The notes beneath the pieces were generated by a model that was not told the origin of the DNA, did no database searches, and was given only the letters and a program-made list of their open reading frames with translations. A DNA stretch of 14,674 nt from Luminiphilus sp. (lineage in GTDB: Bacteria > Pseudomonadota > Gammaproteobacteria > Pseudomonadales > Halieaceae), in assembly GCA_029251065.1 (NCBI GenBank), contig JAQXEB010000233.1, forward strand, positions 1 through 14,674. The letters are read 5' to 3'. The position numbers were made by a program, and so were the translations under genes. Below, piece by piece: positions 1-7,141 of the stretch; the stretch's first letter is position 1; each line of letters starts with the position of its first letter.

Positions 1-720
1 GAGATGGTGGAGCACGTCATTCATCGGACGGGTCTAATCGATTTTTATAAGGCCGAGAAAGGCGAGCGAGGTCAGGCTCGGGTCGAAAACTTAGAAGAAT
101 TAGTGTCGGCGGCAAAGACGTTTCGGGCCGAGGACGACACGCTCTCACCGCTACAGCAGTTCCTTGACAGTGCCGCGCTTGATGCAGGAGACACTCAAGC
201 GGACCCTTATGAGGACAGCGTACAAATGATGACGCTGCACTCTGCCAAGGGGCTCGAGTTTCCGTTGGTCGTTCTGGCAGGTCTTGAGGAAAACTTATTT
301 CCACATCGCATGTCGGTTGAAGAGCCTGGCCGATTGGAAGAGGAGCGCCGTCTGGCGTATGTGGGTATTACTCGCGCCCAACAACGACTGTTGATCACTT
401 ATGCTGAGAGTCGTCGTCTCCACGGTAATGAAACGTACAACACGCCCTCGCGCTTCGTTCGTGAAATACCGGCAGAGTTGATCGAGGAGGTTCGGTTGCA
501 CGGTGGTTTGACCCGCCCGCTGATTGACCGCTTTCAGCAGCCCGCCAGCGCCTCCAGCGAATCGGGTTTGAGTTTTGGTCAGCGCGTGGCGCATCCAATG
601 TTTGGCGAGGGCGTGGTGCTAAACATGGAAGGTCGGGGAGCAAATGCGCGTATCGAGGTAAACTTTGCTGAGGGCAGCAAGTGGCTTGTCCTGCAGTACG
701 CAAATCTTCAGGCTTTGTGA
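1..720 (+). CDS. uvrD: DNA helicase II UvrD, C-terminal part (5' end outside window)
   Basis: This is a superfamily 1A 3'-5' DNA helicase that removes the incised strand in nucleotide excision repair and the nicked strand in mismatch repair. The frame is open from the first base, so about two thirds of the protein lies upstream; 239 codons are visible. Helicase motif V (TLHSAKGLEF, about residues 78-87 of the fragment) and motif VI (EEERRLAYVGITRA, about 113-126) are intact, including the arginine finger region. The last 50 residues (GQRVAHPMFGEG to the end) match the Tudor-like C-terminal domain of UvrD, which contacts RNA polymerase in E. coli. That tail separates it from Rep, although PcrA-type proteins cannot be excluded. 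The stop is followed after 7 bases by dctP on the same strand, so the two are probably read together. Confidence 0.95.
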   Translation, partial: EMVEHVIHRTGLIDFYKAEKGERGQARVENLEELVSAAKTFRAEDDTLSPLQQFLDSAALDAGDTQADPYEDSVQMMTLHSAKGLEFPLVVLAGLEENLFPHRMSVEEPGRLEEERRLAYVGITRAQQRLLITYAESRRLHGNETYNTPSRFVREIPAELIEEVRLHGGLTRPLIDRFQQPASASSESGLSFGQRVAHPMFGEGVVLNMEGRGANARIEVNFAEGSKWLVLQYANLQAL

Positions 721-727
721 GGTCCCT

Positions 728-1885
728 ATGAAAGAGAAAACACTCTTACCCGTCGCCGTCATTGGTGTCCTTGTGCTTTGGTTGGCGACTGTTGGACTGT
801 GGGCTGTCGATGCACAGAAGATGGACGAGCGCTCAGGGGATCGGCTCCCGGGTGAGCAAGTTGAGGCTATTGAGTGGAAGCTCGTCACTACATGGCCGAA
901 AGGTTTGCCAGGGCTTGGCTCGGCCCCTGAAAATTTTGCCCGACGCGTCGGTGAGATGAGTAATGGGCGTCTTACCGTGCGGGTTTACGGCGCAGGCGAA
1001 GTCGTCCCCCCTTTCGAGGTGTTTGATGCGGTGGCCCAGGGTGTCGCTGAAATGGGGCACGGTGCCGCGTACTACTGGAAGGGTAAAATTCCGGCCTCCG
1101 TGTTTTACACGGCGGTGCCGTTTGGTATGACGGCACAAGAAATGAATGGGTGGTTGCACTACGGGGGTGGTCTTGAGTTGTGGAGAGAGCTCTATGCACC
1201 GTTTGGTGTTCGGCCATTTGCAGGGGGCTCCACAGGTGTTCAAATGGCCGGTTGGTTCAATCGAGAGTTGAAATCAGCAGCAGATCTTGATGGCCTAAAA
1301 ATGCGAATTCCCGGGCTTGCAGGAGAGGTGTTTGCGGCTTCCGGTGGAACAGCTGTTCGTCTCGCAGGGGGTGAAATCTATACGTCTATGCAAACAGGTG
1401 TGATTGACGCCGTTGAGTGGGTTGGTCCGTATAATGATCGCACGCTTGGCCTGATGCAGGTCGCCGAGTATTACTATTACCCGGGGTGGCATGAGCCAGG
1501 CGCTATGCTGGAATTCACGGTTAATCAAGACGCGTTTGATCAGCTACCGCAAGACCTTCAGGCCATTGTTGAAGGCGCGGCTCGCGCCACCAACCAAGAT
1601 ATGCTCGATGAGTTTACAGCGCGTAATAATCAATCGTTGACGACGTTGCTGACTGAGCATTCCACGAAACTTCGTCCACTGCCCGATGATGTTTTAGACG
1701 TGCTTTACATCAACGCGGTGAGTGCATTGGAACGCTTGAAAGCGGACGACCCGATGGCACAGAAAATTGCCGCATCCTATGAAGATTTTTTGGAGGGGGT
1801 GCGCCGGTATCACGAAATATCGGAGCGCGCCTATTTGAATGCGAGAGACAGAGTCCTCCCGCCGATTTCATTTACTGACCAGTAA
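728..1885 (+). CDS. dctP: TRAP transporter solute-binding protein, TakP type
   Basis: This is the periplasmic ligand-binding subunit of a tripartite ATP-independent periplasmic transporter, 385 aa. Residues 8-28 form a hydrophobic N-terminal signal or anchor, with a possible cleavage after VDA at residue 29. The mature part has typical family blocks: TTWPKGLPGLG (54-64), AEMGHGAAYYWKGK (107-120), GLKMRIPG (189-196) with R193, the nearly universal carboxylate-binding arginine, and EWVGPYND (230-237). These blocks resemble TakP-like receptors for 2-oxo acids and other monocarboxylates; the exact substrate cannot be read from the sequence. The start is the ATG at 728, with GAGG at 719-722 overlapping the uvrD stop; the longer frame from TTG 665 would run inside uvrD and lacks support. 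The membrane subunits are on the opposite strand beyond yciA. Its 3' end overlaps yciA by 14 bp. Confidence 0.92.
   Translation: MKEKTLLPVAVIGVLVLWLATVGLWAVDAQKMDERSGDRLPGEQVEAIEWKLVTTWPKGLPGLGSAPENFARRVGEMSNGRLTVRVYGAGEVVPPFEVFDAVAQGVAEMGHGAAYYWKGKIPASVFYTAVPFGMTAQEMNGWLHYGGGLELWRELYAPFGVRPFAGGSTGVQMAGWFNRELKSAADLDGLKMRIPGLAGEVFAASGGTAVRLAGGEIYTSMQTGVIDAVEWVGPYNDRTLGLMQVAEYYYYPGWHEPGAMLEFTVNQDAFDQLPQDLQAIVEGAARATNQDMLDEFTARNNQSLTTLLTEHSTKLRPLPDDVLDVLYINAVSALERLKADDPMAQKIAASYEDFLEGVRRYHEISERAYLNARDRVLPPISFTDQ
1872..1885. repeat. 14-bp inverted repeat equal to the dctP/yciA 3' overlap
   Basis: The bases from the yciA stop (1872-1874, bottom strand) to the dctP stop (1883-1885, top strand) form arms TTACTG and CAGTAA around a 2-base centre. 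Each strand therefore reads CAG-TAA at its end, and both proteins end in Gln followed by TAA. With a 2-base centre it is a poor RNA hairpin, and no T-run follows on either strand, so I do not call it a terminator. Confidence 0.8.
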
Positions 1886-2267
1886 TCGCTCTGGTGCGTT
1901 TTGCGTTATCGATCGCCACGTAAATAAACTCGCCTTCGGTCACTTTAATGGGCTCGCCGTCCTGCTGTGAATTTATCCACACCTCGATGAGGACACGAAC
2001 GGAGCTTCGACCAATGTCGAGGATGTCACAGTAACAACTGACCACCGCGCCGACGTGAACCGGTGTGAGAAAGGCCATGCCCTGAACGGCAACAGTAGCC
2101 ACCCTGCCCCCAGCGACCTCGGCTGAGGCAACACCGCCCGCGATATCCATTTGCGAGAGCAGCCAGCCGCCGAAAATATCGCCAGTAGCGTTAGTGTCGG
2201 CAGGCATTGCTACCGTTTGCAGCGTCAGTTCACCAGTGGGTCTTGGTGTTTCGTCAATCGGATTCAT
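1872..2267 (-). CDS. yciA: acyl-CoA thioesterase, YciA-like hotdog protein
   Basis: This is a cytoplasmic hotdog-fold thioesterase, 131 aa, that hydrolyses acyl-CoA esters to free acid and CoA. E. coli YciA is similar in length and broad in substrate range. The diagnostic block MPADTNATGDIFGGWLLSQMD runs from residue 21 to 41; it contains the conserved asparagine and GDIFGGW, and ends in D41, the expected catalytic aspartate. GRVATVAVQGMAFL and the later EVW segment also match the family. The start ATG at 2267 has AGGAG about 6 bases upstream. It lies 60 bp downstream of dctM on the same strand, so it may be read with dctQM. Whether it acts on CoA esters of the acid imported by the TRAP system is only a guess. 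Its stop lies within the dctP 3' end. Confidence 0.93.
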   Translation of the reverse strand: MNPIDETPRPTGELTLQTVAMPADTNATGDIFGGWLLSQMDIAGGVASAEVAGGRVATVAVQGMAFLTPVHVGAVVSCYCDILDIGRSSVRVLIEVWINSQQDGEPIKVTEGEFIYVAIDNAKRTRAITGQ

Positions 2268-2327
2268 AGCGCTCTCCTGGTCGGGCGTTATTTTTCATAG
2301 CATTTACTGACTCAGTGCAGGACTAGA

Positions 2328-3695
2328 TCAGCGACCGATCATACTCGGTAGCCACGTCACAATGTCGGGCCGCATCCACAGCAGGGCTAATAGGCCAAGT
2401 TGGATGATTACAAACGGAATGACACCACGGTAAATTGCGCTGGTTGCGACGGATTCATCAGCAACTCCACGCAAATAAAACAGCGCAAAACCAAAAGGTG
2501 GTGTTAAAAACGAAGTTTGTAAGTTCACAGCAATCATGACACCCAGCCATATGGGATCAAAACCCATAGCAAGCAAAATAGGCGCGACAATTGGGACAAC
2601 GACGAAAGTAATTTCTATAAAGTCTAGGATAAATCCCAGCAGAAACATGACCAACATGACAATGAGTAACGCCATATGCGGACCGCCACCGAGACCGGCA
2701 AAGAACTCTTCGATGAGTTCATCGCCACCAAAACCTCTGAATACCAGTGAAAATAGCGCTGCACCGATTAGAATTAAAAAGACCATACTCGTGGTTGCCA
2801 TGGTCGACTGTGCAATTTCTCGCAGTGTTTGGCGGTTTAAAGCGGATCGGTAGGTCGCCAAGATCAATGCACCCACAGCACCGACGCCAGCCGCCTCAGT
2901 GGGCGTCGCCGCGCCAGCGATGATAGAGCCAAGGACAAGGGTAATGAGGAGTAGTGGTGGCAGCACGGCACTCATTAAAGACAACTGTTGAGTGCTGCGC
3001 TGCTCTGGCGCTGGGCAGCTGCTTGGATTGCGCCACGCCATAAACAGCACGTATCCAAGGTAAAGACCGACGAGGACTAGCCCTGGAATAAATGAACCGA
3101 CAAACAGATCGCCAACAGACACAGTTTGTGTATTGATAATTCCGCTTTGCAGCTGTGCTTGTTGATAGGCGGTCGACATGATGTCGCCCAATAAGACCAG
3201 TGCAATTGACGGCGGAATAATTTGTCCAAGCGTTCCCGTCGCGCAAATAAGACCCGTTGCGAGTGATGGGTTATATCCGGCCCGGAGCATCGACGGTAGG
3301 GCAAGAACACCCATGGTTACAACGGTTGCGCCAACGATGCCGGTACTTGCGGCAAGAAGTGCGCCGACGATGACGACGGAGATGCCTAGCCCGCCCGTTC
3401 TGTCGCCCAAGCCGCTGGCCATTGCCGTTAATAGCTCTTCTGCGATTTTGGCGCGCTCCAGTGTGACGCCCATAAGGATAAACAACGGCACAGCGACCAG
3501 TGTTTCGTTCGTGACCGTACCAAACATACGTCCGGGCAACGCACCCACAAAACTGGCATCAAAGTACCCTGTAATCACCCCGCCTCCAGCAAATAAAAGC
3601 GCAGTACCGGCCAGTGTTAGTGCAACGGGGAAGCCAAAAAGCAGCAAGATACAAACGGCGCCGAAGAGTGCGAGTGCGAGTTCACCTTCAATCAT
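2328..3695 (-). CDS. dctM: TRAP transporter large permease subunit
   Basis: This is the large membrane subunit of a TRAP transporter, 455 aa, hydrophobic almost throughout (roughly a dozen membrane segments). It carries the sodium-coupled translocation path of these secondary transporters. Family signatures are visible: FGFPVALTLAG near residue 20, VPLFILMG (69-76), AASTGIVGATVVTMG (115-129) and CATGTLGQIIPPS (151-163). The C-terminal half repeats this type of layout, with LQTSFLTPPFGFALFYL near residue 395. The start ATG at 3695 overlaps the end of dctQ by 8 bases and has GAGGTGA (bottom strand, 3702-3708) 6 bases upstream, a strong ribosome site inside dctQ that suggests translational coupling. 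Length and motifs look complete. The partner binding protein is most likely the dctP that converges from the left. Confidence 0.95.
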   Translation of the reverse strand: MIEGELALALFGAVCILLLFGFPVALTLAGTALLFAGGGVITGYFDASFVGALPGRMFGTVTNETLVAVPLFILMGVTLERAKIAEELLTAMASGLGDRTGGLGISVVIVGALLAASTGIVGATVVTMGVLALPSMLRAGYNPSLATGLICATGTLGQIIPPSIALVLLGDIMSTAYQQAQLQSGIINTQTVSVGDLFVGSFIPGLVLVGLYLGYVLFMAWRNPSSCPAPEQRSTQQLSLMSAVLPPLLLITLVLGSIIAGAATPTEAAGVGAVGALILATYRSALNRQTLREIAQSTMATTSMVFLILIGAALFSLVFRGFGGDELIEEFFAGLGGGPHMALLIVMLVMFLLGFILDFIEITFVVVPIVAPILLAMGFDPIWLGVMIAVNLQTSFLTPPFGFALFYLRGVADESVATSAIYRGVIPFVIIQLGLLALLWMRPDIVTWLPSMIGR

Positions 3696-4206
3696 CGTCC
3701 GTCACCTCGCAGAGCGTGATCAAACCCTGAATGATATGACTCAGTGCTTGTAGTCCGAGCATCAGTGCCATGGCGGGTATAAGCGTCTTGAGCAGAAACA
3801 CCGCCGGTATACCGCCCGGCTCGGGTGATGATTCCAAAATCATCCAGCTTTCCGTGACGTAGCCCCAAGAAATGATGACGATCAAGGTGCAGACGGGCAG
3901 TGTGAATAGTGTGTGGCCGAGGGTGTTCACCCAGTGCTTCTTCCGCGCACTAAAGTTTCGGTAAAAAACGTCAACGCGGACATGTTTGTCCTCGAGTAAG
4001 GTTGGCGCCGCACCCAACATAAATAACGTCCCGTGCAAATACAGGACGGATTCCTGTGCAGCGATTGCGCCTTGTCCAAAACCGTAGCGCAAAACCACGA
4101 CAGTTGTTGTCACCAATGCCATGACTAGACTGGTGTAAGCGACGGCATTTCCCACCGATCGGTTCACATTGTCTATCGTCTGCGCAAAGGTTGCCCAGTA
4201 GTTCAC
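3688..4206 (-). CDS. dctQ: TRAP transporter small permease subunit
   Basis: This is the small membrane subunit of the TRAP transporter, 172 aa, with about four membrane segments (approximately 22-42, 54-72, 97-116 and 133-160). The QE pair at residues 51-52 (AAQESVLYLHG), followed by LLEDKHVRVDVFY (70-82), is characteristic of DctQ proteins of the TakQ kind. Some TRAP systems fuse Q to M; here they are separate genes overlapping by 8 bases. The start is GTG at 4206. Only a weak TGGG lies 8 bases upstream, but the predicted N-terminus has the usual short amphipathic lead before the first membrane helix. Further GTG codons at residues 14 and 18 are possible alternatives. It is the first gene of the leftward unit, divergent from yaaA across 72 bp. 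Confidence 0.9.
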   Translation of the reverse strand: MNYWATFAQTIDNVNRSVGNAVAYTSLVMALVTTTVVVLRYGFGQGAIAAQESVLYLHGTLFMLGAAPTLLEDKHVRVDVFYRNFSARKKHWVNTLGHTLFTLPVCTLIVIISWGYVTESWMILESSPEPGGIPAVFLLKTLIPAMALMLGLQALSHIIQGLITLCEVTDDD

Positions 4207-4278
4207 CGCTTTAACCCATTTCTCAAGTCGACGTGGAAGGTTATCATCGAGTGAACAGCAATTGCAGAGAGATTCACC
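4207..4278. promoter_or_regulatory. divergent intergenic region dctQ / yaaA
   Basis: These 72 bp separate the GTG starts of two divergent genes and should hold promoters for both. I looked for paired -35/-10 boxes on both strands and found no convincing pair. TTATCA-like and GATAAC-like hexamers near 4240 lack a partner at 16-18 bp. Regulation of yaaA by OxyR is known in E. coli, but no clear OxyR site can be read here. Confidence 0.35.
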
Positions 4279-5058
4279 GTGCTTACAGTTTTGTCACCCG
4301 CAAAAACACTGGATTACCAGACACCTTCTATCGTAGAGACCGCTACCGTGCCCCGTTTTATGGATCAATCTGCACTGTTAGTGGACGACGCGAGGACGCT
4401 GGCTCCTGATGATATTCGTGCATTAATGGGCGTTAGTGAGAACATCGCGCATCTCAATCATGAGCGCTTTATGAATTGGGAGTCCAAAGCAACCCCTGAA
4501 AATGCCAAACAAGCCTTGCTGGCCTTTAAAGGCGACGTCTATACGGGACTGCAAGCCGATTCTATGGCCGCGCCTGACTTTGAATTTGCGCAGGCACGAC
4601 TGAGAATTCTCTCTGGACTTTACGGATTGTTGCGACCGCTTGATCTCATGCAGCCCTATCGGCTTGAAATGGGACTGAAGTTTGGCAATTCGCGTGGAAA
4701 GAACCTTTACGAGTTCTGGGGCAATCAAGTCACAGAAGCGCTTAACGCCGACCTCGCCTCCGCAAATACAGATGTCCTGATCAATTTAGCGTCAAATGAA
4801 TACTTTAAGGCTGTTAAACCTAAGGTTCTGGCAGCAACCGTGATTACGCCGCAGTTTAAGGACTTAAAAAACGGCCAATACAAGATGATCTCATTTTTTG
4901 CCAAAAAGGCCCGTGGTGTTATGGCGCGGTTTATTATCGATAACCAACTCACTGATCCTGAGGCACTTAAGTCCTTTGATGGGTCCGGATACTACTTCAG
5001 TGAAGCCCAATCCAAAGGTGCTCAGTGGGTTTTTCTGCGCGACGAAGCACCACAGTAA
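4279..5058 (+). CDS. yaaA: peroxide stress protein YaaA (DUF328/UPF0246)
   Basis: This 259-aa cytoplasmic protein is close to E. coli YaaA (258 aa), which lowers free intracellular iron and so limits Fenton damage during hydrogen peroxide stress. The N-terminus reads LTVLSPAKTLDYQTP, the family hallmark. LSGLYGLLRPLDLMQPYRLEMG, around residues 112-133, and NLASNEYFKAV, near 171-181, are also conserved. KMISFFAKKARGVMARFI, near residue 200, belongs to the basic segment linked to DNA binding in the E. coli structure. The start is GTG at 4279, fixed by alignment to the family rather than by a ribosome site; only a weak AGAGAG lies upstream. It ends directly against the opposing FemAB-like gene with no intervening base. 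There is no sign of truncation. Confidence 0.95.
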   Translation: MLTVLSPAKTLDYQTPSIVETATVPRFMDQSALLVDDARTLAPDDIRALMGVSENIAHLNHERFMNWESKATPENAKQALLAFKGDVYTGLQADSMAAPDFEFAQARLRILSGLYGLLRPLDLMQPYRLEMGLKFGNSRGKNLYEFWGNQVTEALNADLASANTDVLINLASNEYFKAVKPKVLAATVITPQFKDLKNGQYKMISFFAKKARGVMARFIIDNQLTDPEALKSFDGSGYYFSEAQSKGAQWVFLRDEAPQ

Positions 5059-6192
5059 TTAAGCGCGCTGCTTGAACGGAAGCAGCGCTGTGGCTTCGTC
5101 GCGATAGCGTTTGACGTGCTCGCAGTCGCGGCGGCAAAAGTCGGCGACGGCGTCTTTGAGGCGGGGTTCGCCAATCCAATGATTAGAGTACGTGAGTGTC
5201 GGTTCGAATCCGCGTTGTATTTTGTGCTCTCCCTGAGCGCCGGGATCAAATCGAGATAACCCGTTGTCTATACAGTACTCGATGCCTCGGTAATAGCAGG
5301 CCTCAAAGTGCAGAAACTCGAACTCTTTTAAGCATCCCCAATAGCGGCCAAAGAGGGTGTCATCGTCCACAAAATAAAGCGCTGCAGCCACGGGGACCTC
5401 GCCCTCATGAGCAATGACCATCACAGTGTTTTCCCCCAATGTTGGGCACACGCCGGTAAAGAACTCGCCGCTTAGGTAGCCTTCGTGGCCGCTTCGCTTG
5501 AGGTAGGTGGTTTGGTAGCAGTAGTAGAAAAAGGCCCAATCGGTCGGGCTGATCTCAGCACCGGTCTTCGTCATAAGGGTTAAATTTTGAGCGGCGATCG
5601 CGGCACGCTCTTTCTTCAACGCCTTGCGTTTACGGCTATTGAATTCCGATAAAAATTCGTCAAAGTCGGAATAACCTCGGTTAAACCAGTGAAACTGCGT
5701 GGTCATGCGTTGCACGAGTCCGGCCTCAGTCAAGACGGCTGACAGCGTTTCTTCTGGAAATAAAATATGCCAGCTTGATATTTGTTCGGATTCACACCAT
5801 TGAGTCACGCCGGCAATAAATTCAAAGGTCGCGTTCTCGCGAGCAGGATCGGTCCAAAGTCTGGGCCCAGTAGCCGGTGTGAATGGGATCGCCGTAATCA
5901 GCTTGGGATAGTACTCCAACCCACTCCGGTGCCAGGCGTCGGCCCATGACCAATCGAAAACATATTCCCCGTAGCTGTGACTTTTGAGGAATCCTGGCGC
6001 CATTCCAATGGGCTGATCTTCATGCCAAAGCGCGAGGTGACAGTTTTGCCAGCCCGAGTCTCCACCGGTACTCCCTGAGGACTCAAGACCTAAGAGGAAG
6101 TCGTGTTTTAAAAACGGGTACTCTGAGGCAAAAGACCTTTCCCAATCTGCTTTGGGCAGTTCGCTAACACTGGGATATACTCTGAGCTCCAC
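5059..6192 (-). CDS. FemAB-like GNAT-fold protein (DUF482 / COG3146 type)
   Basis: This 377-aa soluble protein matches, by recognition, the DUF482 family, which is built like the peptidyl transferase FemAB/GNAT group. The family is often labelled 'peptidoglycan biosynthesis/recognition', but its reaction is not established. Visible family-like features are the central basic stretch FNSRKRKALKKERAAI (about 184-199), LKRSGHEGYLSGEFF (about 232-246), and the C-terminal block AALYFVDDDTLFGRYWGC followed by HFEACYYRGIEYCI and FDPGAQGEHKIQRGFEP. The start is GTG at 6192 with at best a weak AGAGAGA 9 bases upstream; MELRVYPSVSELP fits family N-termini. It follows ubiA by 34 bp on the same strand and may be the last gene of a recG-ubiA unit. 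Its C-terminal codons contain the hairpin at 5065-5088. Confidence 0.85.
   Translation of the reverse strand: MELRVYPSVSELPKADWERSFASEYPFLKHDFLLGLESSGSTGGDSGWQNCHLALWHEDQPIGMAPGFLKSHSYGEYVFDWSWADAWHRSGLEYYPKLITAIPFTPATGPRLWTDPARENATFEFIAGVTQWCESEQISSWHILFPEETLSAVLTEAGLVQRMTTQFHWFNRGYSDFDEFLSEFNSRKRKALKKERAAIAAQNLTLMTKTGAEISPTDWAFFYYCYQTTYLKRSGHEGYLSGEFFTGVCPTLGENTVMVIAHEGEVPVAAALYFVDDDTLFGRYWGCLKEFEFLHFEACYYRGIEYCIDNGLSRFDPGAQGEHKIQRGFEPTLTYSNHWIGEPRLKDAVADFCRRDCEHVKRYRDEATALLPFKQRA
5065..5088. terminator. possible bidirectional terminator hairpin between yaaA and FemAB-like gene
   Basis: A perfect 9-bp inverted repeat, GCGCTGCTT / AAGCAGCGC, surrounds the 6-base loop GAACGG. It begins 6 bases after the yaaA stop and lies within the last codons of the convergent gene. 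On the bottom strand it is followed by GCTTAATTA, a weak T-rich tract; on the top strand there is no T-run. The GC-rich stem and the placement suit transcript ends for both genes, but it is not a canonical intrinsic terminator. Confidence 0.45.
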
Positions 6193-6226
6193 GTGGGGGT
6201 TTCTCTCTACTAACGACGTTATGCGC

Positions 6227-7108
6227 TTATACGGTCGAGACGCTGTAATGTCCCAACAGCCCTACCGCAACGATTAGTCCAATCCATTTACTCTCGTTAA
6301 ACGCTTGGAAACACGTTTCACGAGACCGGTTGTTGATGAGCTTTCGATGCCTTAGGAACAAAGCACCCACCAGGGCTATAGAAATAAAATAAATAGGTCC
6401 AAGTCCAAAGCTCAACCCCGTGGCCACAAATGACAATAGGCACAGAACTTGCAATGCAAGGATAACGCGTGTGTCCAAGTCGCCAAATAGAATCGCGGTT
6501 GATTTTATACCGACCTGGAGATCGTCCTCTCGATCAACCATCGCATATTGCGTGTCGTAGACCACAACCCACAACAGGTTGGCGACAAACAGCCACCATA
6601 GCCCCGATGGGAGATTTGCTGAGGTCGCAGCAAACGCCATGGGAATACTCCAAGAGAACGCCGCGCCGAGGACCACCTGTGGCAAATGTGTGAAGCGTTT
6701 CATGAATGGATAAATAATGGTCAACACGGCGCCGACGATCGAGAGTTGAACGGTGAGCCAATTGGTTTGCATCACTAACCAGAGCGCCAGTGTTAGTAAT
6801 GCTGCGAGTAGACACAGCGCTTCACTGACCGAGACTTCGCCGGTGACCAGAGGTCTACTTCGCGTTCGTTCCACAAAGCCGTCGAGCTTGCGATCAGCAA
6901 GGTCATTTGTCGTGCACCCAGCGGACCGCATGACCACAGAGCCCACCACGAAGGTGGTTAACAGAAATAACGAGGGCAAGCCGTTCGACGCGATAATAAG
7001 ACCCCAGAGTGCGGGTGCCAGTAGTAGGTATGTCCCTATCGGCTTGTCGACGCGCATAACCTGTAATAGTGCGCCGACTTTTTGGGTTGAGATCGCGTTT
7101 ATCGACAA
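6227..7108 (-). CDS. ubiA: 4-hydroxybenzoate octaprenyltransferase
   Basis: This integral membrane prenyltransferase joins a polyprenyl diphosphate to 4-hydroxybenzoate, the first membrane step of ubiquinone synthesis. It has 293 aa with about eight or nine helices. The first aspartate-rich motif is N68-D69-x-x-D72-x-x-x-D76 within CTTNDLADRKLDGFVERT. The second is DTQYAMVDREDD (185-196), followed by GIKSTAILFG. MRVDKPIGTYLLL (18-30) matches the usual N-terminal block. The start appears to be TTG at 7108, with GGGG 7 bases upstream. The next in-frame ATG (7057) would begin at MRVDKPIG and remove residues that the family normally has, so TTG is preferred. The gene follows recG by 33 bp and precedes the FemAB-like gene. 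No ubiC (chorismate lyase) is adjacent. Confidence 0.95.
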   Translation of the reverse strand: MSINAISTQKVGALLQVMRVDKPIGTYLLLAPALWGLIIASNGLPSLFLLTTFVVGSVVMRSAGCTTNDLADRKLDGFVERTRSRPLVTGEVSVSEALCLLAALLTLALWLVMQTNWLTVQLSIVGAVLTIIYPFMKRFTHLPQVVLGAAFSWSIPMAFAATSANLPSGLWWLFVANLLWVVVYDTQYAMVDREDDLQVGIKSTAILFGDLDTRVILALQVLCLLSFVATGLSFGLGPIYFISIALVGALFLRHRKLINNRSRETCFQAFNESKWIGLIVAVGLLGHYSVSTV

Positions 7109-7141
7109 GTGGGTACCCCAATGAGTGACTGACAGATTGGA

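Noticed and set aside
665..727. Upstream extension of dctP to a TTG at 665
   Set aside because: It would lie inside uvrD. The ATG at 728 has a proper ribosome site and opens directly onto a signal-type hydrophobic segment.
2306..2316. Perfect 11-bp palindrome ACTGA-C-TCAGT between dctM and yciA
   Set aside because: The 5-bp arms around one base are too short for a hairpin, and no T-run adjoins. It could be an operator half-site, but nothing else supports that.
3178..3753. Long open frame (191 codons) on the + strand opposite dctM/dctQ
   Set aside because: It lies antisense to clear TRAP genes, its translation is low-complexity S/P/T/A-rich, and it has no recognisable domain; it is a frame shadow.
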